Below are positions 1-8,935 of a DNA stretch of 64,000 nucleotides, piece after piece; the first letter of the stretch is position 1; the number at the start of each line of letters is the position of its first letter. The notes under the pieces are model-generated. The model was given only the letters and a program-made list of their open reading frames with translations, had not been told where the DNA came from and searched no databases. The stretch is from Lutibacter flavus (lineage in GTDB: Bacteria > Bacteroidota > Bacteroidia > Flavobacteriales > Flavobacteriaceae): NCBI RefSeq assembly GCF_900188355.1, contig NZ_FZNX01000001.1, positions 333,671 to 397,670 on the forward strand. The letters run 5' to 3'. A program made the translations under genes and the position numbers.

Positions 1-365
1 GCAAGAGGAGCAACGTATTTAGTTGTTTTTTTAAGTGTTATTATTTTTGATTGAGATTTTAATTTTGAAAGTACATTTTCTTCTAAATTATCGAAATAAT
101 TTTCTGGAATTGTATTGTTTTTTTCTGTTTTAAAAGTTTGTGCTTTTAATTTGGTAATAACAACATCTTCTAAAGAATCAAAGTAATTATTTGGTGTTTT
201 AAAATTTGGAGTTCTTGTTTGAATATTTAAATTCTTAGATTTAATTTCAGCTACAACACTATCTTCAATGGAGTCAAAATAATTTTCAGGTACCTGAAAT
301 CCAGATTCCTTAGGAGTTATTTCACTTAATATTGGTGCTATTTTATTTAAATCTTTATTTGTCAT
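1..365 (-). CDS. Repeat-containing protein downstream of ECF sigma factor, possible anti-sigma partner (partial)
   Basis: The reading frame opens with ATG at 365 and runs off the left edge, so only the first 121 codons are visible. Three imperfect repeats of about 30 residues each carry a P-x-N-Y-F-D-(S/N)-(I/L)-E core (PENYFDSIED, PNNYFDSLED, PENYFDNLEE), followed by a basic stretch that probably leads into a membrane segment beyond the edge. Proteins with this NYFD repeat commonly sit directly after ECF sigma genes in Bacteroidota. The start lies 33 bases after the sigma gene stop, so the two are probably co-transcribed. An anti-sigma or membrane-anchoring role is inference from position; no known catalytic motif is visible. 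The gene is too incomplete for a firm call. Confidence 0.7.
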   Translation of the reverse strand, partial: MTNKDLNKIAPILSEITPKESGFQVPENYFDSIEDSVVAEIKSKNLNIQTRTPNFKTPNNYFDSLEDVVITKLKAQTFKTEKNNTIPENYFDNLEENVLSKLKSQSKIITLKKTTKYVAPL

Positions 366-398
366 TTTAATAATTAGACATTTATTTATAGGTATGGT

Positions 399-941
399 TT
401 AATGAGTTTTTAAAAATGCTTCAATTTTTTTTACAGCATGAAAATAGGAGGCTTTTAACGCTCCTACAGATGTGTCTAAAATTTCAGACATATCTGCATA
501 TTTCATTTCATCAAAATATTTCATATTAAATACCAACTGTTGTTTATGTGGTAAAGAAACAATTGCCTTTTGCAATAATAATTGAATTTCATCTCCAGTA
601 AAATCTATATCATTATTCAAATTTTGAACCGTATTAAGTTGTAATTCACTTAAATCTACATGTTGTTTTGCGGCTTTTTTATTGATAAAAGTGATGGCTT
701 CGTTAGTAGCAATGCGATATATCCAAGAATATAATTTACTATCTTCTTTAAAATTATTAATATTTTTAAAGACTTTTATAAAAGTATTTTGAAGTACGTC
801 ATCAGCATCATCATGTACATAAACAATTTTACGAATATGCCAATACAAACGTTCTTTATACAAAGACATTAAACTTCTGAAAGCTTGTTCCTGAGTTTTT
901 TTATTTTTTAGTTGAGCAACTAATAATTTATCGTCATTCAC
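399..941 (-). CDS. ECF-type RNA polymerase sigma factor (sigma-70 family)
   Basis: A 180-residue sigma factor with region 2 (FRSLMSLYKERLYWHIRKIV, then DDADDVLQNTFIKVF, then YSWIYRIATNEAITFINK) in the N-terminal half and region 4 (LPHKQQLVFNMKYFDEMKY, a helix-turn-helix) near the C-terminus. Length and two-domain layout are those of ECF sigma factors. The start is GTG at 941, because an in-frame TAA sits immediately upstream and the nearby ATG is out of frame. The NYFD-repeat gene follows 33 bases downstream and probably forms an operon with it. Target promoters cannot be read from this window. Confidence 0.93.
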   Translation of the reverse strand: MNDDKLLVAQLKNKKTQEQAFRSLMSLYKERLYWHIRKIVYVHDDADDVLQNTFIKVFKNINNFKEDSKLYSWIYRIATNEAITFINKKAAKQHVDLSELQLNTVQNLNNDIDFTGDEIQLLLQKAIVSLPHKQQLVFNMKYFDEMKYADMSEILDTSVGALKASYFHAVKKIEAFLKTH

Positions 942-1002
942 TTACTAATGTTTGTTATTAGACGATTAAAATTAAGAAAGGTTTAATTGATAGCCAAATA
1001 AA

Positions 1003-2454
1003 CTATTTTTTTAAAAATTTTCTTCTTGAATAACCGAACAATCTTTCTTCTTTAATTGTTTCAGCAATACCTTTAGGAAGCATTTCTTCCCAACCTTGTT
1101 CTCCATTGGCAATCATATCCAATACTTTTCTTGAGAAAACTTCTAAAATATCTGGGTTAAAATCTTTAATATCAACAACTTTACCATTGTATTTAAAGAA
1201 TTTATACAATTCTTTCATTCTTGGATGAACTTTCAAGTTTTCACTAGTTTTAAGTTCTCCAGTGCGTTCATCTTTAAGTGGGTATAAGTAAACTTTTAAA
1301 TCTTTAAAAAATAATTTACCAAATGCTTCTAATATTCCACCACTTAAATTACGGTAATATTTTTCATTAAAAATTTGAACAAAACTATAAACACCCATTG
1401 CTAAAGCAATTCTTTCTTTTGTGAATTCTGAGAAGTATTCAACCAATTTATAATATTCCTGGAAATTGGTAATCATCACATTTTGCCCAAGTGAGCACAG
1501 TAATTCAGCTCGATCTAAAAAGTCTCTTTCATCAATCTCGCCCTCTGAGCTTAAATTTGTTAAGGTAATTTCAAAAATAATTTTGGCGTTTTCTTCTTTA
1601 ACTTTACTTTCATTATAAAACATTTGTTGAGCCAGTTTATACATGTCCATGTTAACCTTTGTAACTGGTCTAAAACTACCTCTTAATGCTAAAATATTTG
1701 CTTTGTATAATTGTTGTGCCGGTAATAAGTTATTACCATCAGGACCAAACATTACGGCATTTGTCATACCATTTCTTACTAAAAGCAAACTCATTAATCT
1801 ATTATCAACATACGAAAAGCGTGGTCCCGAGAAATTAATCATATCAATTTCCAGTTGAATTTGATGTAAATTATCGTAAAGTGATTTTAATAATTCTTTT
1901 GGTTTATCATTTAAATAGAATGCACCATATACTAAATTGACTCCCAGAATACCAAGAGTTTCTTGTTGTAGTTTTGCGTCAGTTTCTTTAAATCTAACAT
2001 GTAAAACTATTTCGCTATAATCTTCTAAAGGATCTAATTGAAATTTAATACCAACCCAACCGTGTCCTTTAAATTTCTTTACAAAATCAATGGTGGTAAC
2101 TGTATTGGCATAAGAAAAGAAAATTTTATCGGGGTGTGTTTTTCTACTTAATCGTTCTTCAATTACTTCAATTTCATAAGTAAGCATTTTTTTTAAACGA
2201 TTCTCAGTAACATAACGCCCATCTTCTTCTACTCCATAAATGGCGTCAGAAAAATCCTTATCATAAGCACTCATTGCTTTGGCTATGGTTCCAGAAGCCC
2301 CACCAGCTCTAAAAAAGTGACGCACAGTTTCTTGTCCTGCTCCAATTTCTGCAAACGTACCGTAGGTATGCTTATTAAGATTAACTTTTAAAGCTTTATC
2401 CTTACTTGATAATACTTGGTTAATATCTTTATCACCTTTCAATTTTAAAGCCAT
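1003..2454 (-). CDS. Conserved protein of unknown function (Bacteroidota, 483 aa)
   Basis: I recognise this as a strongly conserved family of Bacteroidota but know no established function; database names such as nicotinate-nucleotide adenylyltransferase or TonB-dependent receptor are attached to it without support I can see. It begins MALKLKGDKDINQVLSSKD and has conserved blocks FAEIGAGQETVRHFFRAGGA and SAYDKDFSDAIYG near the N-terminus, and NMDMYKLAQQMF and GEIDERDFLDRAELLCSLGQ later. No signal peptide or membrane segment is visible, so it is probably cytosolic. The start is the ATG at 2454. A longer frame reaches 2499, but a Bacteroidota -7 box lies at 2473-2480, so transcription would begin inside that extension. 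The gene is probably monocistronic. Confidence 0.85.
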   Translation of the reverse strand: MALKLKGDKDINQVLSSKDKALKVNLNKHTYGTFAEIGAGQETVRHFFRAGGASGTIAKAMSAYDKDFSDAIYGVEEDGRYVTENRLKKMLTYEIEVIEERLSRKTHPDKIFFSYANTVTTIDFVKKFKGHGWVGIKFQLDPLEDYSEIVLHVRFKETDAKLQQETLGILGVNLVYGAFYLNDKPKELLKSLYDNLHQIQLEIDMINFSGPRFSYVDNRLMSLLLVRNGMTNAVMFGPDGNNLLPAQQLYKANILALRGSFRPVTKVNMDMYKLAQQMFYNESKVKEENAKIIFEITLTNLSSEGEIDERDFLDRAELLCSLGQNVMITNFQEYYKLVEYFSEFTKERIALAMGVYSFVQIFNEKYYRNLSGGILEAFGKLFFKDLKVYLYPLKDERTGELKTSENLKVHPRMKELYKFFKYNGKVVDIKDFNPDILEVFSRKVLDMIANGEQGWEEMLPKGIAETIKEERLFGYSRRKFLKK

Positions 2455-2472
2455 TTTCTTTTTTCTTTTTTG

Positions 2473-2500
2473 CAAAAGTATGAAATAATTTTGGCTCAAA
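2473..2500 (-). promoter_or_regulatory. Promoter of the 1003-2454 gene
   Basis: On the minus strand a TTTG (2497-2500) is followed after 16 bases by TACTTTTG (2473-2480), an exact match to the Bacteroidota -7 box TAnnTTTG. The spacing is a little shorter than the usual 17-20. The predicted transcript starts near 2469, 15 bases before the ATG at 2454, which decides the translation start. The -33 element abuts the T-tract of the preceding pntB terminator. Confidence 0.7.
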
Positions 2501-2503
2501 AAA

Positions 2504-2533
2504 AATAGGGTAAAAGTTTAATTTTACCCTATT
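2504..2533 (-). terminator. Rho-independent terminator of the pnt operon
   Basis: Perfect 12-bp arms (AATAGGGTAAAA at 2504-2515 and its complement at 2522-2533) around a 6-base loop. On the minus strand the hairpin is followed by eight T. It lies just after the pntB stop and before the next gene's promoter. Confidence 0.85.
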
Positions 2534-2555
2534 CTAAAAAAATTTGAAATTATGT

Positions 2556-3947
2556 TTACATATTTTTAAGTTCTGCAACTAATTTAGTTAATGCTTGTTT
2601 GGCATCACCAAATAGCATTGAAGTTTTTTGATTGTAAAATAATTCATTTTCTATACCTGCATAACCAGGTTTCATACTACGTTTATTTACAATAATATGT
2701 TTCGCATTTTCTACATCTAAAATAGGCATTCCATAAATTGGACTTGCAGGGTCGTTATGAGCTGCAGGATTTACAACGTCATTTGCACCCACAACAAATA
2801 CTACATCAGTACTTTTAAATTCTGGGTTGATGTCTTCCATTTCAACCAATTTATCATAATCAACATTTGTTTCTGCTAAAAGAACATTCATATGTCCAGG
2901 CATACGACCAGCCACCGGATGGATTGCATATTTTACATCAATACCTTTGCTTATAAGTAATTGTTCTAATTCATGAATAATATGTTGAGCTTGTGCAACG
3001 GCTAAACCATAACCAGGAACAATAATTACCTTATTAGAATAGTTCATTAAAATTGCAACATCACTTGGTGATGCTTCTTTAATATTTCCTTGAACTTTAT
3101 TTCCTTCGCCGGCAACAGCAGCGCTTCCTTCTCCAAATGCTCCAAAGATTACATTAGATAATGGACGGTTCATAGCTTTACACATTGCTAAGGTTAAGAT
3201 TGTACCTGCAGATCCTACCAAAATACCACCAGTTAACATTACCATATTTCCATATAAGAAACCTCCAAAAGCAGCGGCTAATCCTGTAAAAGAATTTAGC
3301 AAGGAAATAACTACAGGCATATCTGCACCTCCAATTGGTAACACAAATAAAACTCCATAAGCTAAAGCAGCAAAGAATAATATGTATAAAAACATGGTGC
3401 TATCTAATCCGCTGATAACTATATAGGCTCCAAAACCTAGAATACCAATTAAAAATAAATTATTTAAAATATTGTATTTAGGTAAACGAATTGGTTTGTT
3501 TAGTGTTCCGTTTAATTTTGCCCAGGCAATCATACTTCCTGAAAAAGAAACACTACCAATTATCATTCCTGCAATAATTGTTAAAATAGAGAGTTGGTCT
3601 CCAACATAATGATGAAATTCAATTAAACCTATTAATGCAGCACTTGCTCCACCCATACCATTAAAAATCGATACTAATTCTGGCATTTTGGTCATACCAA
3701 CTTTTTTGGCAACCATCCAACCAATTATAGTACCAATAATAATTGCTGCTGCAATTAAAATATAAATAGTATTTGAAACTTCACCTTGATGTAAAAAAAT
3801 GGTGCCAAAAATGGCTAATGTCATACCAGCCGCTGCAATTAAATTTCCTTTTCTTGCAGTTTCCGGGTGTCCTAACATTTTTAAACCTAAAATGTAGGTT
3901 ACCGATGCTATTAAATATATAAACTCTAGACTAAATACGTATTCCAT
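2556..3947 (-). CDS. pntB: NAD(P) transhydrogenase subunit beta
   Basis: A 463-residue beta subunit of the proton-translocating transhydrogenase, which uses the proton gradient to make NADPH from NADH and NADP+. The first about 270 residues are strongly hydrophobic with many membrane helices (domain II). The C-terminal about 180 residues form the NADP(H)-binding domain III, with IVPGYGLAVAQAQ, YAIHPVAGRMPGHMNVLLAE, VVFVVGANDVVNPAA and a C-terminal KRSMKPGYAG block, all hallmarks of PntB. Length is normal for the family. The start codon overlaps the pntA2 stop, so the two are translationally coupled. It is the last gene of the three-gene operon and is followed by a strong terminator. Regulation is likely through the palindrome at 5642. 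Confidence 0.97.
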   Translation of the reverse strand: MEYVFSLEFIYLIASVTYILGLKMLGHPETARKGNLIAAAGMTLAIFGTIFLHQGEVSNTIYILIAAAIIIGTIIGWMVAKKVGMTKMPELVSIFNGMGGASAALIGLIEFHHYVGDQLSILTIIAGMIIGSVSFSGSMIAWAKLNGTLNKPIRLPKYNILNNLFLIGILGFGAYIVISGLDSTMFLYILFFAALAYGVLFVLPIGGADMPVVISLLNSFTGLAAAFGGFLYGNMVMLTGGILVGSAGTILTLAMCKAMNRPLSNVIFGAFGEGSAAVAGEGNKVQGNIKEASPSDVAILMNYSNKVIIVPGYGLAVAQAQHIIHELEQLLISKGIDVKYAIHPVAGRMPGHMNVLLAETNVDYDKLVEMEDINPEFKSTDVVFVVGANDVVNPAAHNDPASPIYGMPILDVENAKHIIVNKRSMKPGYAGIENELFYNQKTSMLFGDAKQALTKLVAELKNM

Positions 3948-4255
3948 TATTTTTTCTTTTTAAACATTTCTAACATGCGATCGGTAACAACAAAACCACC
4001 AACCACGTTCAAAGTTCCAAGTAAAACTGCTACAAAACCAAGTGATAACGCTAAAATATTATCAGGTTCTGCACCGAGCATTACTAAAATTGCACCAATA
4101 ATTACAACACCATGAATTGCATTTGCGCCAGACATTAAAGGTGTATGTAATACGGCAGGAACATGTCCAATTATTTCAACTCCAACAAATATCATAAGTA
4201 TTACAATGTATATCATTTGAAGATTATTGCTAATAAAATCTATAAATTCAGTCAT
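3947..4255 (-). CDS. pntA2: NAD(P) transhydrogenase subunit alpha, membrane part
   Basis: A 102-residue membrane protein equal to the C-terminal transmembrane part of E. coli PntA, encoded separately as in the three-subunit enzymes (PntAA/PntAB/PntB). Three to four hydrophobic helices are visible, with the family motif HVPAVLHTPLMSGANAIHG in the first half and GGFVVTDRMLEMF at the end. It forms part of the proton channel with PntB. It begins 2 bases after the pntA1 stop and its own stop overlaps the pntB start. Nothing is unusual apart from the split, which is common outside enterobacteria. Confidence 0.96.
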   Translation of the reverse strand: MTEFIDFISNNLQMIYIVILMIFVGVEIIGHVPAVLHTPLMSGANAIHGVVIIGAILVMLGAEPDNILALSLGFVAVLLGTLNVVGGFVVTDRMLEMFKKKK

Positions 4256-4257
4256 AT

Positions 4258-5370
4258 TTATTCAGTTTTTCCGTTTTGTCTTATTTCTCCGTTGTAAACA
4301 ATTAATGTTTTGTCAGTTATTTCTTCTTCTAACTCCCATTTAAATTCGTTGTCTTTTGCTAGATGTTTAATAAAGTTAAACATGTTTTTACCATATAAAT
4401 CACTGGCGTTTGTTGAAACACTTTCAGGAGAAATTGTAGTTCCAATAATTTTAACACCATGTTTTATTACAGTTTTATTTAATTTGCTCGTTTCAACGTT
4501 TCCACCTTGTGCAGCTGCTAAATCTATAATAACAGCACCGTTTTTCATTTGTTTAATTTGATCTTCAGTTATTAACACTGGAGATTTTCTACCTGGTACC
4601 ATAGCAGTTGTAATTACCAAATCTGCTTGAAATAGAGATTTATTAACCGCTTCTTTTTGCCGGCGGGCATAATCTTCAGAAGCAGCTTTTGCATAACCAC
4701 CTTCAGATTCTTCACCTGTATTATCTACTGATATGAATTTTGCACCAAGAGACTCTGTTTGCTCCTTAGTTTCCATTCTAATATCTGTAGCTTCAACAAC
4801 AGCTCCTAAACGTTTGGCAGTTGCTATTGCTTGTAAACCGGCAACACCAACACCATAAACTAATACTCTTGATGGAGTTATAGTTCCGGCTGCAGTCATC
4901 ATTAATGGAAATATTTTTGTCATTTCGTATGCTCCTAAAATAACAGCTTTATAACCCGCTAAATTACTTTGAGAGCTTAAAACATCCATATCCTGGGCTC
5001 TTGAAATCCGTGGCATTGCATCCATAGAAAAAGCTGTTGCGCCTTGCTTAGCAATTAATTTCATGTCATTTGGATGCGATTTATGGAAAAGTTGAGCCAT
5101 AATAATTTGACCTTTTTTCAACTTTTCAATTTCGTCGTTATCAAAAGGATTTATCTTAACTATTACATCTGCATTTTTAAAAATATCAGATTTGCTTCTG
5201 ATATGAGCGCCAACTTTACTGTAATCAGAGTTTTTAAACGAGCAAGAATATCCTGCGTCTTCTTCCACCAATATTTCAAATCCTTTTTCATTAAGTAATT
5301 TGGCAATATTTGGTGAAATCGCTACGCGTTTTTCGCCTTTTTGAGTTTCTTTTAAGATGCCTATTTTCAT
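4258..5370 (-). CDS. pntA1: NAD(P) transhydrogenase subunit alpha, NAD-binding part
   Basis: A 370-residue soluble alpha1 subunit (domain I), related to alanine dehydrogenase. N-terminal MKIGILKETQKGEKRVAISP is typical. The Rossmann region contains RVLVYGVGVAGLQAIATAKR followed by an acidic residue at the end of the second strand (VVEATDIR), as expected for NAD(H) binding, and the RQD-type loop is present as SRAQDMDVLSSQSNLAGYKA. It binds NAD(H) on the cytoplasmic side and passes hydride to PntB. It is the first gene of the operon. A Crp/Fnr-like palindrome and TAAATTTA box lie 240-283 bases upstream, giving a predicted leader of about 235 bases. Confidence 0.95.
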   Translation of the reverse strand: MKIGILKETQKGEKRVAISPNIAKLLNEKGFEILVEEDAGYSCSFKNSDYSKVGAHIRSKSDIFKNADVIVKINPFDNDEIEKLKKGQIIMAQLFHKSHPNDMKLIAKQGATAFSMDAMPRISRAQDMDVLSSQSNLAGYKAVILGAYEMTKIFPLMMTAAGTITPSRVLVYGVGVAGLQAIATAKRLGAVVEATDIRMETKEQTESLGAKFISVDNTGEESEGGYAKAASEDYARRQKEAVNKSLFQADLVITTAMVPGRKSPVLITEDQIKQMKNGAVIIDLAAAQGGNVETSKLNKTVIKHGVKIIGTTISPESVSTNASDLYGKNMFNFIKHLAKDNEFKWELEEEITDKTLIVYNGEIRQNGKTE

Positions 5371-5610
5371 TTATTTAATTTTAAAAAATGATGAATAATT
5401 TTATTTGGTAAATTCAAGAAAGGGTCTTGAATTAAAGATTAATGAGTATTCAGAAAAAAGAAAACTAGCAATAGAGCTAGTTTTAAGAAAGCATAATTTT
5501 TTATTTAATTTTAACACACGTAAAATTAAAGTCATAATAATTAACACATTATAAAAGTTAACCTGGGGTAAATTATATAACTTCATTTCACTTGTATTAT
5601 TTATACTTAG

Positions 5611-5653
5611 TAAATTTAAATATTATTTTAAGCTTAAAAGTTGACATAAGTCA
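5611..5653 (-). promoter_or_regulatory. Crp/Fnr-like site and -7 box for the pnt operon
   Basis: The palindrome TGACATAAGTCA (5642-5653) is followed on the minus strand, after exactly 23 bases, by TAAATTTA (5611-5618), one base off the TAnnTTTG box. This is the spacing expected for a Crp/Fnr-family activator centred near -41. The 5371-5833 intergenic stretch holds nothing else I can support. A 61-codon frame at 5401-5586 lies inside the predicted leader and looks spurious. Confidence 0.6.
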
Positions 5654-5833
5654 CCCTTTTAATAAATTGACAATAATTATAGGTTATTTTATGAATTGTG
5701 TAATAATTATTACAAAAACAATAGTCTAAAAACATATTTTTTAATGAAGTTGAGTTTGTTAAATGAGTTTTTTGATTGGTTTTATATTTTTTGCTTTTAA
5801 AGATTAACTGTATTTTTATAAAAAATTATAATT

Positions 5834-6595
5834 TTGAAAATAACATTTTTGGGAACTGGAACGTCACAAGGAATTCCAGTAATAACTAGCACACATCCAG
5901 TTTGTTTATCAACAAATAAAAAAGATAAACGGTTACGAGTTTCTATTTTAGTTGAATGGGAAGAATGCACCTATGTTATTGATTGTGGGCCAGATTTTAG
6001 ATACCAAATGTTACGTGCAAATGTTCAAAAAATAAATGGTGTTTTAATTACCCACGAACACGCAGATCATATTGCAGGATTGGATGATTTGCGACCTTTT
6101 TGTTTTCAGATTGGAGCAGTCCCTATTTTTGCTCAAAAAAGAGTATTGGATAATTTAGCCTATCGTTTTGAATACATTTTTAATGATAATTACAAATATC
6201 CAGGAGCACCTAAAGTTATTCAGGAAGTTATAGAAAATAAACCTTTTACACTTAAAAATTTAGAAATTATTCCAATAGAGGTGATGCATGGTGAACTAAA
6301 AATATTTGGTTACAGATTTAATAATGTAGCCTATTTAACTGATGTTAAAACAATAGATTCAGTAGAGAAAAAAAAATTACGAAACCTTGATGTTCTAATT
6401 ATTAACGCGATTAGATTCAAACCTCATCATTCTCATTTAAATTTGGATGAGGCTCTTAAATTAATAGAAGAACTAAAACCAAAAAAGACCTATTTAACAC
6501 ATATTAGTCATCATTTAGGTTTTCATGAGGAAGTGGAAAAAACATTGCCCAAAAATGTGTTTTTAGCTTATGATGAGTTGGTTTTAGAAATTTAA
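5834..6595 (+). CDS. MBL-fold metallo-hydrolase (PhnP-like)
   Basis: A 253-residue metallo-beta-lactamase-fold hydrolase. The N-terminus MKITFLGTGTSQGIPVI is characteristic of a Bacteroidota group related to PhnP and RNase Z. The metal-binding HxHxDH motif is THEHADH (H74, H76, D78, H79), followed by GLDDLRPF. Further ligands are likely the His in VMHGELKIFG, Asp in YLTDVKTID and the His of LTHISHHLGFH. The substrate is unknown; phosphodiester or cyclic nucleotide cleavage are possibilities for this fold. The start is TTG at 5834, because the conserved N-terminus begins there and no ATG or GTG is suitable. The gene converges on the GH92 gene with a 4-base overlap of stops. Confidence 0.88.
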   Translation: MKITFLGTGTSQGIPVITSTHPVCLSTNKKDKRLRVSILVEWEECTYVIDCGPDFRYQMLRANVQKINGVLITHEHADHIAGLDDLRPFCFQIGAVPIFAQKRVLDNLAYRFEYIFNDNYKYPGAPKVIQEVIENKPFTLKNLEIIPIEVMHGELKIFGYRFNNVAYLTDVKTIDSVEKKKLRNLDVLIINAIRFKPHHSHLNLDEALKLIEELKPKKTYLTHISHHLGFHEEVEKTLPKNVFLAYDELVLEI

Positions 6596-8922
6596 TTTGT
6601 TCTAGGTTGGTTTGTTAAATGAAACGTAATTTCACCACCATTTTTAATTTCATCATATTTTAATGAAAAGCCATCAATAATATTTCCATTAACATCTACT
6701 TTTTCAACATAAACATTTTCTTTTCCTTGGTTTACAGTTTTTATTGAAATGGTTTTTCCGTTCTCTAAATTTATAATTGCATTGTTTATCATTGGGCTTC
6801 CTATTGCATATTCATTTGAAGCCGGAGTAACTGGATAAAAACCCAATGCACTAAAAACATACCAGGCACTCATTTGCCCGGCATCATCATTACCACACAA
6901 ACCATCTTCACCATTGCTGTACATAGTGTTCATAATCATTCTAACGCGTTCTTGTGTTTTAAATGGATGATTGGTCCAATTGTATAAATAAGGCATATGA
7001 TGCCCCGGTTCGTTGCCTTGCACGTAATTACCTATAATTCCATCTCTTGTAATATCTTCGTTTTTTTCGATGTATTTATCTTCAATTTCAGTATTGAAAA
7101 TATAATCTAAATGTTTAGAAAATTTATCTTTTCCACCCATCATCTCAATCATATTATCTATTTCCTGAGGCACATATAAGCCATAATTTAAAGCATTTCC
7201 TTCAATAAAACCTTGTCCGTGAGTATCAATTGGATCAAATTCTTTACGCCATTCTCCGTTAGCTAATTTTGGTCGCATATACCCAATTTTCTCATCATAC
7301 ACATTTTTATAATTTTTTGAACGATTTATATACCTATCATAAACTTCTTCATTTCCTGCTTTTTTAGCAATTTGAGCAATACACCAATCATCAAAAGCAT
7401 ATTCTAATGTTTTTGAAACGGAAGCAGCACTTTTATCTTCGGGTACATAACCAAGTTTCATATATTCTCCAATGCCATCAAAATAGGTGAGCGTAGCTGT
7501 GTTTTCTGAAGCTTTTAAAGCTTGGTCAATATCAACATCAGTTGTGCCTTTTGCAATAGCATCTGCAATTACTGTAACAGAATGATACCCAACCATACAC
7601 CAGTTTTCATTTGCATAATGACTCCAAACTGGCAGCATTTTATGCACACTTTGATCGTGATGCGCCAACATAGATTTTACCATGTCGTTGTTTCTCGCTG
7701 GTTGAATGATATTGAATAAAGGGTGTAAAGCTCTATAAGTATCCCAAAGTGAAAAAACGGTATAGTTTGTAAATTCGTTAGACAGGTGAATATTTTGATC
7801 TAAACCTCTATAAGAACCATCAACATCTTCATAAATAATTGGACCTAACATTGTGTGATATAGTGCAGTATAAAAAGTTTCCTTTTGTGCTATTGTTTCA
7901 GTTTCTACAACAATTTTATTTAATTCGTTGTTCCATTTTTGTTGGGTTTCTTCTTTAGTTTTATTAAAATCCCAATGAGGAATTTCAGCTTCTAAATTTT
8001 TTAAAGCCCCTGCCGTACTCGTATTTGAAAGTGCAAATTTTATTTTAATTTGTTCGTTTTCCTCTGTGTTAAAATTGAAATAAGCTCTTATATTTTTTCC
8101 AGCCATTTCAGGAAAATTTTCTTCTTCATTAAAACGTCTGTAAAATCCGTTGTATTTAACGTCATCATATTTTTTATGACCATAACTTTTAAATGGTTTT
8201 GAAAATTCCATTGCAAAAAACACTTTTTTAGTTCTTGCCCATCCTTTTGTTTGTCTGTACCCTGTTACTAATGAGTCGTTTTCAACTCTTATAAAAGTCC
8301 AAACATTTTTGCCATCGTAATTATAAATATTTGAAATTAAATCGAGAATAATATGTGAATCTTTTGATTTTGGAAATGTGTATTGATGAAAACCAACTCT
8401 ATTTGAAGTAGTTAATTCGGCTTTTATTTTATAATCATCCAAATCTACTTTATAGTAACCTGGTTCAGCAAATTCATTTTCGTGAGAATATTGAGAATGA
8501 TAGCCACTTTGTGGAATTGCAGCATCTCCTGGCTCTAAATTTAAACTACCAGTTGTTGGCATTACTAGAAAATCGCCTAAATCTGAATGACCAGTTCCAC
8601 TAAAATGGGTGTGACTAAAACCATAAATGGTTGAATCATCATATTGATAGCCAGCACAATATTTATAAGTATCCGGATTGTATTTTCCATCAATAAACAT
8701 AGGTTGTTGATTCGTTTCCGGACTTAATTGAACCATACCAAATGGGGAAGTAGCTCCGGGAAAAGTATGTCCCATATTTTTGGTTCCGATAAATGGATTT
8801 ACAAATGGAAGTAAATTAATTTTATTAGCAGCGTTAAAATCTGCTTCAACTGTATTTTCTTTATTTGTACTACAAGAGCTTACTAAAATTGATAAAATTA
8901 AAATGTTTGCTATTTTTTTCAT
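6592..8922 (-). CDS. GH92 family alpha-1,2-mannosidase, lipoprotein
   Basis: A 776-residue calcium-dependent exo-alpha-mannosidase of family GH92. A lipoprotein signal (ILILSILVSSCS) precedes VNPFIGTKNMGHTFPGATSP, the family N-terminal signature. The catalytic region has FIEGNALNYGLYVP (Glu, acid), NEPGHHMPYLYNW and GLCGNDDAGQMSAWYVFSAL (Asp, base side), as in characterised GH92 enzymes. It probably trims mannose from glycans at the cell surface or in the periplasm. The ATG at 8922 is chosen because it opens a normal signal peptide; a TTG-initiated extension to 8943 is less likely. It follows the pentapeptide gene by 13 bases. No SusC/SusD pair is adjacent. Confidence 0.95.
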   Translation of the reverse strand: MKKIANILILSILVSSCSTNKENTVEADFNAANKINLLPFVNPFIGTKNMGHTFPGATSPFGMVQLSPETNQQPMFIDGKYNPDTYKYCAGYQYDDSTIYGFSHTHFSGTGHSDLGDFLVMPTTGSLNLEPGDAAIPQSGYHSQYSHENEFAEPGYYKVDLDDYKIKAELTTSNRVGFHQYTFPKSKDSHIILDLISNIYNYDGKNVWTFIRVENDSLVTGYRQTKGWARTKKVFFAMEFSKPFKSYGHKKYDDVKYNGFYRRFNEEENFPEMAGKNIRAYFNFNTEENEQIKIKFALSNTSTAGALKNLEAEIPHWDFNKTKEETQQKWNNELNKIVVETETIAQKETFYTALYHTMLGPIIYEDVDGSYRGLDQNIHLSNEFTNYTVFSLWDTYRALHPLFNIIQPARNNDMVKSMLAHHDQSVHKMLPVWSHYANENWCMVGYHSVTVIADAIAKGTTDVDIDQALKASENTATLTYFDGIGEYMKLGYVPEDKSAASVSKTLEYAFDDWCIAQIAKKAGNEEVYDRYINRSKNYKNVYDEKIGYMRPKLANGEWRKEFDPIDTHGQGFIEGNALNYGLYVPQEIDNMIEMMGGKDKFSKHLDYIFNTEIEDKYIEKNEDITRDGIIGNYVQGNEPGHHMPYLYNWTNHPFKTQERVRMIMNTMYSNGEDGLCGNDDAGQMSAWYVFSALGFYPVTPASNEYAIGSPMINNAIINLENGKTISIKTVNQGKENVYVEKVDVNGNIIDGFSLKYDEIKNGGEITFHLTNQPRTN

Positions 8923-8935
8923 TTTGTTAATATTC

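Noticed and set aside
5401-5586. 61-codon frame on the minus strand upstream of pntA1
   Set aside because: No family resemblance and it lies in the predicted leader of the pnt operon; composition is that of AT-rich noncoding DNA.
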